From positions 992,001-1,056,000 of the forward strand of contig NZ_CP074346.1 in the NCBI RefSeq assembly GCF_018343795.1: DNA of 64,000 nucleotides, written 5' to 3'. Of this stretch, positions 47,540 through 55,929 are shown one piece after another. Positions within the stretch are counted from its first letter, which is position 1. Each line of letters begins with the position of its first letter. The notes under the pieces were generated by a model. That model did no database searches. It saw only the letters and a program-made list of their open reading frames with translations, and had not been told where the DNA came from. Position numbers and translations under genes: made by a program. This DNA comes from Phocoenobacter atlanticus subsp. cyclopteri (lineage in GTDB: Bacteria; Pseudomonadota; Gammaproteobacteria; Enterobacterales; Pasteurellaceae).

Positions 47540-48142
47540 TTATTTATTCTCCTCAATATCTTTTACTATGCTATAACTTTCTAGCGACTGTGAAATAACC
47601 TTAGAACCCACACGAACACGCCCATAAATAATAGGCACACAACCGCCTTCGGCGGCACGGTTACCTAAATTTCCAAACGCTGATGATTTAGACATTTCAG
47701 CGGATTGACTATTCATATCCATTTTAGGTGGTTTCATTAACATTTGAGTTACGCCACCTAGAAGCATACCTACACCCGCAGTAAATAACCCTGTGGACAT
47801 AGTACCCCAAAGTCCCATACTTGCCCCACCAGTATAAAAAGCCGCAACAATCAATGCTGCTCCAACAATGATTTGCCCGAATTTACCTGCCCCTGAAATT
47901 TCAGGCACAATATGAATAACATCATTGTGGTTTAAACACTGTTTAAAGTCCTTTTTAATGGCGTTTTCTTCCACGCTTTTTTTAGCGACTCGAATATAAT
48001 AGCCACCATTTTGTAAATGTTGTCGTAAACCTTTTATTTGATTTGTTAATGCTCGAACAGCTTCACCTGCACTCTCTACATCAAGCTTAAATTTGGTACC
48101 AAATTTTTCACGTAAATCGCCATAAAACATTACTGTTGCCAT
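47540..48142 (-). CDS. Tail tip assembly protein I (second prophage)
   Basis: The 200-residue protein starts MATVMFYGDLREKFGTKFKL, a beta-grasp N-terminus. A hydrophobic glycine-rich centre (IIVGAALIVAAFYTGGASMG) and the C-terminal GCVPIIYGRVRVGSKVI follow. It is homologous to the protein at 8735-9346 but clearly diverged. It overlaps K by 13 bases and shares TAATG with J, indicating coupled translation of K, I and J. Confidence 0.85.
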   Translation of the reverse strand: MATVMFYGDLREKFGTKFKLDVESAGEAVRALTNQIKGLRQHLQNGGYYIRVAKKSVEENAIKKDFKQCLNHNDVIHIVPEISGAGKFGQIIVGAALIVAAFYTGGASMGLWGTMSTGLFTAGVGMLLGGVTQMLMKPPKMDMNSQSAEMSKSSAFGNLGNRAAEGGCVPIIYGRVRVGSKVISQSLESYSIVKDIEENK

Positions 48143-48861
48143 AAATCACTTGCCTCTAAATCGTTAAACACAGCTGTCATCATTTCAGGTTTAAAATCAG
48201 GGTGTCGCCAAATCGAATGAATGGCTTTATGAAAAATTCCCCCTAGTTTTTCAACACGAGAAAGACCAAACATTGGGTGGTGTAAGATTTTTTCATTACC
48301 TAAATAAAAACTAGCGTGATTTGCCACACCTTGAATACTTGTTAAAATCACATCGCCTGCTTGAGCAAGAGTTAAGCCTTGACTTTGTGTTGATACTTGT
48401 TCAAATCCTGCTTGCTCTAAATAGTGCAGAATAGCTTGATTTTTTATATCATCTTGTTCGTTAGTTCGTGGGAATTGTGTGTCAAAAATACCCATCAACA
48501 TAAATACATCTTCAATAATGGAGCAACAATCCGTTTTGCCATACTTAAACTCACGTCCTCTTAACAAAGGTGCATAGCGGTATTTTTTTAGCTGATTTTT
48601 GCAAATCAACCACCATTCTAAACCACTTCTAGCTTGTGAGATTCTATCTGCACCACTTAAAAAAGGTTCGTTGTTAGGATGTGAATGCACCACAACTTCA
48701 ATCTCTGGTCGCCACTCTTTTTCAGCAATCACAAAGGTTTCTTGGGGATTATCTGCGACATTTTTACAAGGATAAAATTTATCCCCAATCACAAAACCAC
48801 AAGCTTCATTTGGATATTCTTTCTGACAATGCGTTAAAATTTGTTGCGTTAATTTATCCAT
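48130..48861 (-). CDS. Tail tip assembly protein K (second prophage)
   Basis: The protein has 243 residues from the ATG at 48861 (MDKLTQQILTHCQKEYPNEA), which lies one base past the L stop. The JAB/MPN domain shows EACGFVIGD and the zinc motif VVHSHPN. The NlpC/P60 domain shows YGKTDCCSIIEDVF with the catalytic Cys and NHASFYLGNEKILHH with the His. It has the same two-domain plan as the K protein of the first prophage. The longer in-frame start at 48909 would overlap L and has no ribosome site. Confidence 0.87.
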   Translation of the reverse strand: MDKLTQQILTHCQKEYPNEACGFVIGDKFYPCKNVADNPQETFVIAEKEWRPEIEVVVHSHPNNEPFLSGADRISQARSGLEWWLICKNQLKKYRYAPLLRGREFKYGKTDCCSIIEDVFMLMGIFDTQFPRTNEQDDIKNQAILHYLEQAGFEQVSTQSQGLTLAQAGDVILTSIQGVANHASFYLGNEKILHHPMFGLSRVEKLGGIFHKAIHSIWRHPDFKPEMMTAVFNDLEASDLWQQ

Positions 48862-48862
48862 T

Positions 48863-49453
48863 TTAATCCTCACGATAAGCAAGCACCCCTGTTGAACCTT
48901 TATAGGCACTTGGACTAGTATTTGAAATAATGATACGACGAGGCATTTTTACCCCATCTGACTCTGATGGAATCGCTAGTTCAAAAGTGGCTAAGTTTTT
49001 ATTCAATGATTTTATGGTTTCCACTACATAAAAACTTGGAGCTACCGCATTACTATCAGCGTGTTCATTTCCATTAATAAAGTTAATTGCATCTAAGTGA
49101 CGTGCATAAACTTGCTGACGTGTAACTTTTGCCCCAACAACCCCATTACCGTCAACAAGAGCAGTGACTAATCCATACATATTTGAAACACTTAATGTTG
49201 GACGAGTTGAAGCCCCTTGTGAATTGGTTGCAAAACCAGATGCATCAATAGGGTAGGGAGTGTAAGAAATACCCGCAAAAATAATCGGTTGTCCCTTTTC
49301 GTTAAGCTGATTACAAAGGTTATAAACTTCACCACCAAAAGCAGATAAATCAAGGGTAAAAAGTTCAACCATTGCAGATTGTTCCAGTTTTGGGAACTCT
49401 TTAATCTGATTTTCAGATAATTGTTTCACGCCAGTACCTCTTCCATTTCCCAT
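48863..49453 (-). CDS. Minor tail protein L without the cysteine cluster (second prophage)
   Basis: The protein has about 196 residues (ATG at 49453, or 49465 in frame), overlapping the M stop. The N-terminal domain matches L: QLSENQIKEFPKLEQSAMVE, GASTRPTLSVSNMYGLVTAL, KVTRQQVYARHLDAINF. It ends at SPSAYKGSTGVLAYRED. In that region the first prophage L continues for about 45 residues with four Cys, so the Fe-S domain is absent here. Either this lineage never had it or the 3' end was lost; K begins at once after the stop. Confidence 0.8.
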   Translation of the reverse strand: MGNGRGTGVKQLSENQIKEFPKLEQSAMVELFTLDLSAFGGEVYNLCNQLNEKGQPIIFAGISYTPYPIDASGFATNSQGASTRPTLSVSNMYGLVTALVDGNGVVGAKVTRQQVYARHLDAINFINGNEHADSNAVAPSFYVVETIKSLNKNLATFELAIPSESDGVKMPRRIIISNTSPSAYKGSTGVLAYRED

Positions 49454-49758
49454 TGTAATTCCCAAACGCCGCCACCTTTTGGCATACGACGATAGCCTTT
49501 TGCTTTATATTTTTTATAAGATTCATCAGGAGTAACTCGCCATAAAAAGGCTTTATAGCCTGCATGTTCATCTAGGAATGCTTTGATTTTATCAATATGC
49601 TTTTTGGTTCCTGTTGCTGAAACTGACCATTTTTCTAAAATAGGGGCAAGACTTTGAGGTTGTCGCTGTTCGTAACCTTCACCAAATTTCACTGTTTTTA
49701 CAGGATAATCTGCCGTTGAACTGCTTCCTATTGCCACATCAAACTCAAATGTTTTCAT
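49426..49758 (-). CDS. Minor tail protein M (second prophage)
   Basis: The protein has 110 residues from the ATG at 49758 (MKTFEFDVAIGSSSTADYPV), served by GGGAG. An in-frame ATG at 49770 sits in the terminator T-run. VKFGEGYEQRQPQSLAPIL and the ending WELQWEMEEVLA match gpM. It starts right after the terminator of the preceding lipoprotein unit and its stop overlaps L. Confidence 0.83.
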   Translation of the reverse strand: MKTFEFDVAIGSSSTADYPVKTVKFGEGYEQRQPQSLAPILEKWSVSATGTKKHIDKIKAFLDEHAGYKAFLWRVTPDESYKKYKAKGYRRMPKGGGVWELQWEMEEVLA

Positions 49759-49770
49759 TTCAACTCCCAT

Positions 49771-49803
49771 AAAAAAACCTACTGAATAATTTTACTCAGT
49801 AGG
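49771..49803 (-). terminator. Terminator of the lipoprotein unit, before M
   Basis: On the - strand the stem CCTACTGA with TCAGTAGG is followed by seven T residues that run straight into the M gene leader. The main tail transcript must pass it, as with the terminator before H in the first prophage. Confidence 0.8.
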
Positions 49804-49836
49804 GTTGATTTTTGATATTAAGGTGCTTTATTGAAT

Positions 49837-50190
49837 TTATAGCATAGCTTCACATTTTTTCAGTCTGTTCATTAAGTTTTTTTGCATTATTGCCCAAGGT
49901 GAAACAATAATGGCTTTGACCGTTGTTGTGTTATTTTGATTAGAAATTATTTCAATAATGTGTCCTACAGAGTCAGGATCACCATTAAATATCATTTTCC
50001 CTTTTTTAGTATCAACCAAAGAGAAAGGAATAGATGTTCCCCATTGTGTTTTAAGGCAATTAACTGTTTCATCGATACTTGAATTTGTATTAAAAGTAAA
50101 AGCTGGCTCTTCTTTCAATCTTTTTTCCATAGATACAGATGCACAACCTAATAAACTTACTACTATCACTAATAATAATATTTTCTTCAT
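49837..50190 (-). CDS. Prophage lipoprotein of unknown function (independent transcription unit)
   Basis: The 117-residue protein starts MKKILLLVIVVSLLGCASVS, a type II signal with the lipobox LLGC. The mature domain is small and mixed alpha/beta (ETVNCLKTQWGTSIPFSLVD; VGHIIEIISNQNNTTTVKAI). Its own -10 box (50229-50234), GAGGGAGG ribosome site and terminator make it a typical accessory (moron) gene between tape measure and M. It could block superinfection or alter the envelope; no family is recognised. Confidence 0.75.
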   Translation of the reverse strand: MKKILLLVIVVSLLGCASVSMEKRLKEEPAFTFNTNSSIDETVNCLKTQWGTSIPFSLVDTKKGKMIFNGDPDSVGHIIEIISNQNNTTTVKAIIVSPWAIMQKNLMNRLKKCEAML

Positions 50191-50228
50191 AGTCCCTCCC
50201 TCTGATATTATTATTTAAGAAAAATCTT

Positions 50229-50234
50229 ATTATA
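50229..50234 (-). promoter_or_regulatory. Candidate -10 box for the prophage lipoprotein gene
   Basis: TATAAT on the - strand lies about 40 bases before the lipoprotein ATG, in the only gap after the tape measure gene. No strong -35 hexamer stands at 17 bases. Confidence 0.45.
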
Positions 50235-50259
50235 TATTAAGAAGTTTTAAAATAAATGA

Positions 50260-52968
50260 TTATCTTGCAACACTTAACATACCTCCTGCTCGCATTTCTT
50301 TTTGTAATACAGATTTAATAGCAAATTCCAGACTTTCTGCAAGTCGTTTACCTTCTGCTGCTTGACTTTGTGAACTGCTTTGAGTTTCTTGTCCGTTTAC
50401 ATTGACACTAATTTCAATATTGTTAATTTGCCCTGCGGTATTGTTCGCTTTATTGCCTCCATAAACTTGTACCCCCAATTTGCCATTTGCTCCACGAGTT
50501 AAAGGCATAATCGCTTCAGGTCCAGCTTCACCTAGTACGCCTAAACCTCCTGCGTGACTAAATGCCGTAGGACGGTTAAAAATATCACCTTTTGCATAAA
50601 ATTGAACACCTTGATTAAATGCACCACCATTCGCAAAAAATTGCCCACCACTATCAAAAGCCCCACCTTTAGAAAATCCTAAAGCACTCATTCCAGCTTT
50701 GAATGCTTGTAAGATAGCAAACTTAATCAGCATTTTTGAAATGTCAGCTAAAATAGAACGAGTTAAGTCTTTAAAATTCGCTTTTCCTGTTGTAACAAAA
50801 TTCGCTAAACCGTCAGCCATTGAACCTATCGCATTTTTAGATGCATCTTTCATCACACTAAATGCAGTTCCTGCACTTCCAGTCACTTCTTGAAGCCCTG
50901 CTTTCATTCCACCAGCCCAATCATTATCGTGTTTTTGTTGCGCGATATTACGCTCTGCGACAAGTTCAGCACGCTTTTCTTTTAATGCAATAACTTCATT
51001 TCTGATTGCTTGAGCGTTTTGCTCAGATAATCCCTGCATTGCTTGTTGTGCTTGTTTCCATAAATCATACTCATAACGTAATTTTTCAACTTCTTGGGCT
51101 TGTAAACCAATCAATGAAGTTTCAAACGCATAATCTTCTAATGAAGCGGTCTGATTTTGTTTAAAATTTGCAATGGCGGTTAATTGTTCTTTTACTGATT
51201 TTAATGCAGATTTTGTTGTATTTGCTTGTTGAGTTAATGCTTTTAATGTTGAATTTTCTGCACCTTGCTCTGATTTCTCTGTATTTTTTTGATGCTCAAT
51301 TTCAGCAAGTTTTTTCCACTCTTGACCAACTGCAGTAATTTTTTCCATCATAAAATCTGCAGCACTACCTATATAATCAGTATCCATTCCTTGATTAAAA
51401 GCGTCATAAACCGATTGAGCCGCAGATTGAGCATTATTTTCTAATTTCTCAAATCCAATTCCCTTTATATCAATTTCAACACCTGGCAATTTATTTAATA
51501 ACTCTGCTGAACCCTTAATAAGATCATTAATTCCTTCTAACGCCCAATTTACTGCATCAGTAATAATACCTGATAAAGCATTTGGAAAATTATCATAGAT
51601 AGCAATGATAGCCTTAAAACTACCAGCCCAAAAACCAATAAATTTATTGATAAATGTTTTAACATTATTTAAAAATGTTTTAAATACACTTAAAATAGCA
51701 TTTAAACTATTATTAAAAGGTTCATTTAAGGCGTTTACAAACCCTGTTAATTCTTCAAAAGAGGGAAAAACACTTGAAATAGCATTATCAATTAAATGGA
51801 ATGCAACAACGACATAGTCACTTAAGTTTGCAATACTTCCTTCTACGGGATGAATCTCATTACGAAATAGATATAAATAGCTAATTGCTGTAGTTAATCC
51901 TGTTATAATTAAACCGATAGGGTTTGCGGCAATAGCAAAATTAAATCCTTTGGTCGCTGTTGTTGCTAAACGAACAGCACCTGAAAAAGAGAAAAGTCCA
52001 CGTGAGAAATTTATTATTGAACTTGCACTGGTTGCTAATATACCTCCTTTTTGAGTTGCATAAAAAGTAGCACTTGCTACAGTTGCTATTGCTAGAGATT
52101 TAGTCAGAGTTCCTAAGTTTTCAGCAACAAACATTAAACCTTTAGCTAATGTTTCAGTTGCACCATTAGTCTTATCAAATTCACCAAGCCCCTGTACAAA
52201 TTTATTTTTAACTTGTCCCCATGCTTCTCCTACTGTAATGGGCATTTTTGCAAATTCTGTTTTTAATCTATCCGCTTGTCCTGCTAAGGCATTTACAACA
52301 ACTTCGGTTGTTAGCTTACCATCTGCTGCCATTTGTTTTAATTCGCCACGAGCAACCCCCATCCCATCTGCCAATGCTTGCATTAAGCGTGGGCTTGCTT
52401 CAGCCATTGATTTAAATTCGTCCCCAGCTAAAACACCTGAAGCCATTGCTTGTGAAAGCTGAGTTTGGACAGAGGTAACTTCCGCACTGCTTGCACCATA
52501 GAGTTTTAAACCATAAGTTACAGCTTCAGTGGTTTTTGCTATTTTATTTTGAGCAATATCATATTGGTCTGCAGCAGTAGTTAAACGTGAGAATAAATTA
52601 ACAGTACTTTGGTAATCTGCACGAGCTTCTTTTGCAATACGAGTAGAAGCAGAAATAGCTTGTTTATATGCTTCTTGACTACCTGTTGCTGTAAGTAATC
52701 TAGCATTCATTTGTTTTACACTATCGGCTGTATCTATAAGTTCTTTCCCAAATTGTGCAATTTTAGAAGCAGCAAAAAAACCAATTAATTGACTTTTAGC
52801 CCTTGCAAGTTGTTGAGAGATAGAGGTTAATCCTTTACGAGTTTTCCCTGCATTTTTATTAGCTCTTTCTCCTAAATCATCAACTGCTTTCCCTGCTTTT
52901 TTTATTCCAGTGATCATTGCCGTTCCGTCAGCATTAAGTCTTAAAGTAAGTTGCATATCTTGAGCCAT
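50260..52968 (-). CDS. Tape measure protein (second prophage)
   Basis: The 902-residue protein begins MAQDMQLTLRLNADGTAMIT. Its tape-measure N-terminal domain (about residues 80-250) includes SQAMASGVLAGDEFKSMAEA and ADGKLTTEVVVNAL. Hydrophobic stretches near 300-380, coiled coils at 570-700 and the C-terminal GGLGVLGEAGPEAIMPLTRG follow. It is a different subfamily from the tape measure at 3623-6955. Its length predicts a tail of about 135 nm, shorter than that of the first phage. Confidence 0.9.
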   Translation of the reverse strand: MAQDMQLTLRLNADGTAMITGIKKAGKAVDDLGERANKNAGKTRKGLTSISQQLARAKSQLIGFFAASKIAQFGKELIDTADSVKQMNARLLTATGSQEAYKQAISASTRIAKEARADYQSTVNLFSRLTTAADQYDIAQNKIAKTTEAVTYGLKLYGASSAEVTSVQTQLSQAMASGVLAGDEFKSMAEASPRLMQALADGMGVARGELKQMAADGKLTTEVVVNALAGQADRLKTEFAKMPITVGEAWGQVKNKFVQGLGEFDKTNGATETLAKGLMFVAENLGTLTKSLAIATVASATFYATQKGGILATSASSIINFSRGLFSFSGAVRLATTATKGFNFAIAANPIGLIITGLTTAISYLYLFRNEIHPVEGSIANLSDYVVVAFHLIDNAISSVFPSFEELTGFVNALNEPFNNSLNAILSVFKTFLNNVKTFINKFIGFWAGSFKAIIAIYDNFPNALSGIITDAVNWALEGINDLIKGSAELLNKLPGVEIDIKGIGFEKLENNAQSAAQSVYDAFNQGMDTDYIGSAADFMMEKITAVGQEWKKLAEIEHQKNTEKSEQGAENSTLKALTQQANTTKSALKSVKEQLTAIANFKQNQTASLEDYAFETSLIGLQAQEVEKLRYEYDLWKQAQQAMQGLSEQNAQAIRNEVIALKEKRAELVAERNIAQQKHDNDWAGGMKAGLQEVTGSAGTAFSVMKDASKNAIGSMADGLANFVTTGKANFKDLTRSILADISKMLIKFAILQAFKAGMSALGFSKGGAFDSGGQFFANGGAFNQGVQFYAKGDIFNRPTAFSHAGGLGVLGEAGPEAIMPLTRGANGKLGVQVYGGNKANNTAGQINNIEISVNVNGQETQSSSQSQAAEGKRLAESLEFAIKSVLQKEMRAGGMLSVAR

Positions 52969-52988
52969 AGTGCTATCCTTTTTCTTAT

Positions 52989-53231
52989 TTGATTAATCTT
53001 TTTATCGCAATGTTATTACTTATTTTTATTGGATTTTCTTTACTTGTACTATCAAAATCATATCTGCCTGATAGTATTGTGATGATTTTTGTAAAAGTGC
53101 TAGCATGGTTTATTATTGTTACATTTAGCACTCTTTGGTTATTTAATATTTTAGGAGGGATTGCTTTACTGTTAGGTCTAGGGCTATTTATTTATGCTAT
53201 TAAAGATACGTTTTTAATCATTAGTTATTAA
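52989..53231 (+). CDS. Possible small membrane protein on the opposite strand
   Basis: The 80-codon frame (TTG at 52989, or ATG at 53010) encodes a highly hydrophobic peptide with three membrane segments (MLLLIFIGFSLLVLSKSYL; VLAWFIIVTFSTLWLF; IALLLGLGLFIYAI). It fills the 250-base gap between T and the tape measure, where no - strand gene is seen. The first prophage carries a small membrane protein in the same slot, though in the sense direction. No ribosome site is visible, so the call is weak. Confidence 0.35.
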   Translation: MINLFIAMLLLIFIGFSLLVLSKSYLPDSIVMIFVKVLAWFIIVTFSTLWLFNILGGIALLLGLGLFIYAIKDTFLIISY

Positions 53232-53948
53232 CAATATGTTCATTCATTATTTGAATATACCCACCTAATGCAATTCTCCAATCTCTAAACTGTTGCGATG
53301 TAACTTTTACCTTTTCATTTTTTAGTAAAATATCCACTGCTTGCCAATCCACTCCCATTATCACCCCTGAATAATCATTAAATTTAAAAGCGGCAAATTC
53401 AAATAAAAAAACGACCGCTTGATGCTCTCGCCAAATAATTAAGGTTTCAAAATTAAATGGCTCCTTTTCCTTTTCAACACCAAATTCAGCAAAGGCTTCA
53501 TCTTGAGCTTGTTGGTCATTTTTATATTGTTGATAAGCAAGGGTTAGGCGAGCATAATGCTCGCCCAGTTTGATTAAGAGTTTATCTTTCCCAAGTCACC
53601 ACCCATTGATTGCATAAAACCTTGTAATAAAGCAATACGAAACTCGGTAATATTCAATAATTTCGCACGATTTTCAGGTGTATCTTCCACCTCACCATTA
53701 TTATCTTTAATTTGTCCCTTTTCCCAACCTGCAAAAATGCGGTCAAATACATCATTTTCAGCAGCAGGAATTTGGGTTAATTCAAGTTTACTGGTACTTT
53801 CCATTTGCTCAATTAAACTTATTTTTTCATTATGTGGTAAACGGTTGTATTTCACTCGAACTGCAATTTTTTCAAATGTACCGTTATTTGGGATTTTAAC
53901 TTCAACTTTCCACGTATAAGTATCTTGTAATTTATCAATATTAAACAT
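53221..53948 (-). CDS. Tail assembly chaperone GT by -1 frameshift (second prophage)
   Basis: The heptamer GGGAAAG (53592-53586 on the - strand), identical to the lambda G/T slippery site, is in phase with the G codons GGA AAG, three codons before the G stop. The -1 frame then reads DKLLIKLGEHYARLTLAYQQ and continues to TAA at 53221-53223. That second frame has no usable start codon of its own, so frameshifting is the only evident route to T. The fusion is about 242 residues. Confidence 0.85.
53574..53948 (-). CDS. Tail assembly chaperone G (second prophage)
   Basis: The 124-residue protein starts MFNIDKLQDTYTWKVEVKIP and lies between tube and tape measure. It is acidic (DNGEVEDTPENRAKLLNITE) like other G-type chaperones that wrap the tape measure. 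It ends GGDLGKINS, where the last codons contain the frameshift site. Its position 17 bases after the tube gene agrees with the first prophage layout, but the sequences show little similarity. Confidence 0.8.
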   Translation of the reverse strand: MFNIDKLQDTYTWKVEVKIPNNGTFEKIAVRVKYNRLPHNEKISLIEQMESTSKLELTQIPAAENDVFDRIFAGWEKGQIKDNNGEVEDTPENRAKLLNITEFRIALLQGFMQSMGGDLGKINS

Positions 53949-53965
53949 TTTAATTCTCCTATTTA

Positions 53966-54916
53966 TTAACTAAAAATAATGGTATATGGGGCAGTATTGC
54001 CTTTTTGCATTGCGGTACATTCAATTTCATAGCCTAATGCACCGTCAATATCTGTTGCTTTTGGAATATCAAGGGAAACATTTGGAAAATTTAGGCTAAT
54101 TTTTTCACCTGCTTTTGTGCCGTGTTCTAAAACAAGAGGCATTTCCACACCGTCCCACGCTTTTTGATAAAGGTTAATTTCAGAAAGAGCAGGTGCCCCC
54201 ACTACCACTTTAACCATCGGTTTACGGTCAGAAATCATTGCAGATTGATGATTAACTAAATCAAGAGCGGTAATTTCATTGCCTGTGGTATATTCAAATC
54301 CTTTCATCGGATAATCACGCCCACCGATTTGGAATTTTGGTGTATTGGCAAAATTAATCGCTTTTGGTGTTTGATAGCCTTCAACTAAAGTTCTCAACCC
54401 TGATGGTTGTGTGGTTGGAATTGTGCCTCCCACCATTGAGATTTCGAAATCCCAGTAACCAATTTCGCCACTGTTAGCGGTTAGTTTAATTTCTGCTTGT
54501 GCTTCTTTTCCGATATGAAATTCGCCATCAAGCAAGAATGCCACTGTACCTTTTTGAATATTTTCAGTAATTGGTGTATAAGTTACTTTCTTCTCATTCG
54601 CTTCGCCTGTATTTTTAACGGTTTCACTGTGTCCGCTCATTAAAAATAGTTCACGATAAGCAGGGGGAACACCTGCTGTACCACTTCCAGCAAAAGCGAT
54701 TTTACCTGTGATTTTTACCTTATCAGAGGTACGGTGTTTTTTATTCGCTCCCCAAGAAACACCATCAGTTTCTTGTTCTTCGCTATCACCTTCGAAACCA
54801 ATTTCTACATCTTTGGTTTCCACTGCTTTAAGCTGGGCAATTTGACCTGTTAAATCACCCATTCCTAAAAGCAGTAATTTTTTCTTAAATTTACGAGTTA
54901 ATGCTACATTTGCCAT
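53966..54916 (-). CDS. Major tail tube protein (second prophage)
   Basis: The 316-residue protein is predominantly beta. It begins MANVALTRKFKKKLLLLGMG, with GKIAFAGSGTAGVPPAYREL in the middle and AMISDRKPMVKVVVGAPALS later. The size and location between the tail terminator and G/T assign it as the tube subunit of transposable siphophages. It is unrelated in sequence to the 215-residue tube of the first prophage and longer, probably with an extra surface domain at its C-terminus. Confidence 0.75.
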   Translation of the reverse strand: MANVALTRKFKKKLLLLGMGDLTGQIAQLKAVETKDVEIGFEGDSEEQETDGVSWGANKKHRTSDKVKITGKIAFAGSGTAGVPPAYRELFLMSGHSETVKNTGEANEKKVTYTPITENIQKGTVAFLLDGEFHIGKEAQAEIKLTANSGEIGYWDFEISMVGGTIPTTQPSGLRTLVEGYQTPKAINFANTPKFQIGGRDYPMKGFEYTTGNEITALDLVNHQSAMISDRKPMVKVVVGAPALSEINLYQKAWDGVEMPLVLEHGTKAGEKISLNFPNVSLDIPKATDIDGALGYEIECTAMQKGNTAPYTIIFS

Positions 54917-54939
54917 TATTTACTCCTGTTTAGTTTAAA

Positions 54940-55383
54940 TTATTGATGAATGGCTTGCGTATATTGAAGTTCATAAACATCAGCCCAAATATGCAATCCA
55001 TCACTTAAATCAATTAAACGCCCTGATACAAATTGTAGAGGGTCAGTTTCTGTTTCATCGTATTTAGGGCAAAAACCTGAAATTGCTTTTAATACACGTT
55101 TTTGCATCCGTTCCGCCAATTCACCGACCGCTTGCCCATTGCTATCTGTTAGATTTTGGCAAAGTGTGACAATTTGATAGCGTTCTGTAATACGTTGATA
55201 GAAATCACTGTGACTTTTTGCAGTGGTTTCCAATTTAATTACGAAGCACCCTTCAGTAATAGTTCGATGATTTAAACAATCATCAAGCTCAGCACTATCT
55301 GAAACAATAATAAAAAGAGGATGACTACTTTTATCATCAACTTCTTTTATTCGCTCTGCAATTTGCTGTCTTATTGTCATCAT
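54940..55383 (-). CDS. Tail terminator / gp37-like protein
   Basis: The 147-residue protein starts MMTIRQQIAERIKEVDDKSS and contains HPLFIIVSDSAELDDCLNHR. It sits between gpG and the tube gene, where Mu relatives carry the tail terminator or gp37. Its length suits a tail-completion ring protein. It overlaps gpG by 4 bases. Assignment is by position and size. Confidence 0.6.
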   Translation of the reverse strand: MMTIRQQIAERIKEVDDKSSHPLFIIVSDSAELDDCLNHRTITEGCFVIKLETTAKSHSDFYQRITERYQIVTLCQNLTDSNGQAVGELAERMQKRVLKAISGFCPKYDETETDPLQFVSGRLIDLSDGLHIWADVYELQYTQAIHQ

Positions 55384-55808
55384 CTTTCCTCATAATAAGT
55401 GATTACAAGTTTTTTAATTTCCTTATTATCATCAGTACTAATACCCAAAAATGGACGAGCCTTTACACCCCCACCACCAAATTGCATACGTCTTGCGTAT
55501 TCCATATTTGTACCAATTTTCAATTCTGATGGGCTAACATTACGAATGATTGAACTCATTAAATCATCATTAAAACGCAATAAGCCCACATTAGGTTTAA
55601 CTCTATTTTTAAAAGCAGCGTACTCAGGACTAAGTTGTTCCCAAGATTTTCCTTCAGGGCTTCGTTTAGTTGTATCAAGTCGTTCTTTGGTACTTGCAAT
55701 CAACGTATCGCCAATTCCTGCAAAAAGCGGTTGTAAATTTTCGCTTTTTTGTACGAGCTTTTTTAAGACTTGTTTAACATTTCCGTCTAATGTAATGGAA
55801 ACTGACAT
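55380..55808 (-). CDS. Virion morphogenesis protein G (Mu gpG-like)
   Basis: The 142-residue protein fits the phage virion morphogenesis family (Mu gpG, P2 gpS relatives). It starts MSVSITLDGNVKQVLKKLVQ, with RLDTTKRSPEGKSWEQLSPE, then the conserved GTNMEYARRMQFGGG and ARPFLGIS. The family completes heads or tails before joining. It follows gp36 after a 120-base gap containing a long hairpin and three GTTTAAA repeats. Confidence 0.85.
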   Translation of the reverse strand: MSVSITLDGNVKQVLKKLVQKSENLQPLFAGIGDTLIASTKERLDTTKRSPEGKSWEQLSPEYAAFKNRVKPNVGLLRFNDDLMSSIIRNVSPSELKIGTNMEYARRMQFGGGGVKARPFLGISTDDNKEIKKLVITYYEER

Positions 55809-55929
55809 CTACAACCCCGTTTAAATTGCGTTTAAATCGCTTATAAAACGTTTAAAAAAATTTAGCCGTATAATTGAGTGATTTTTTAATCATCTCGCCT
55901 TATACGGCGTTTTTCGTGTTTTCTACTGA
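55809..55929 (-). terminator. Hairpin and GTTTAAA repeats between gp36 and gpG
   Basis: GCCGTATAA (read on the - strand at 55908-55900) pairs with TTATACGGC (55873-55865) around an inner stem TGATT/AATCA. On the - strand it runs into TAAATTTTTTT, an effective terminator or attenuator form. Between it and gpG lie three GTTTAAA copies (55819, 55830, 55850). It could lower tail gene expression relative to capsid genes. Confidence 0.6.

Larger units (their letters stand above)
42282..47540 (-). pseudogene. Host-specificity protein J, interrupted by an ISAs1-family insertion
   Basis: The N-terminal part (47540 to 45652; MGSGGGGGSAHTPYEAPNTL; SRGQAARAGKWMIETS) and the C-terminal part (44433 to 42282) join in one frame once the IS and one 10-bp duplication are removed. 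The joined gene has 4041 bases, encoding 1346 residues. The insertion falls after about residue 629, in the fibronectin-like region. The C-terminal part has a coiled coil, the module shared with the other J, TITGGTIRGGT repeats and a distinct tip. As it stands J cannot be full length, so infectious particles are unlikely. Confidence 0.9.

Noticed and set aside
55399-55824. + strand frame of 141 codons opposite gpG
   Set aside because: It is antisense to a well-supported family protein and its composition mirrors that gene; no start signal.
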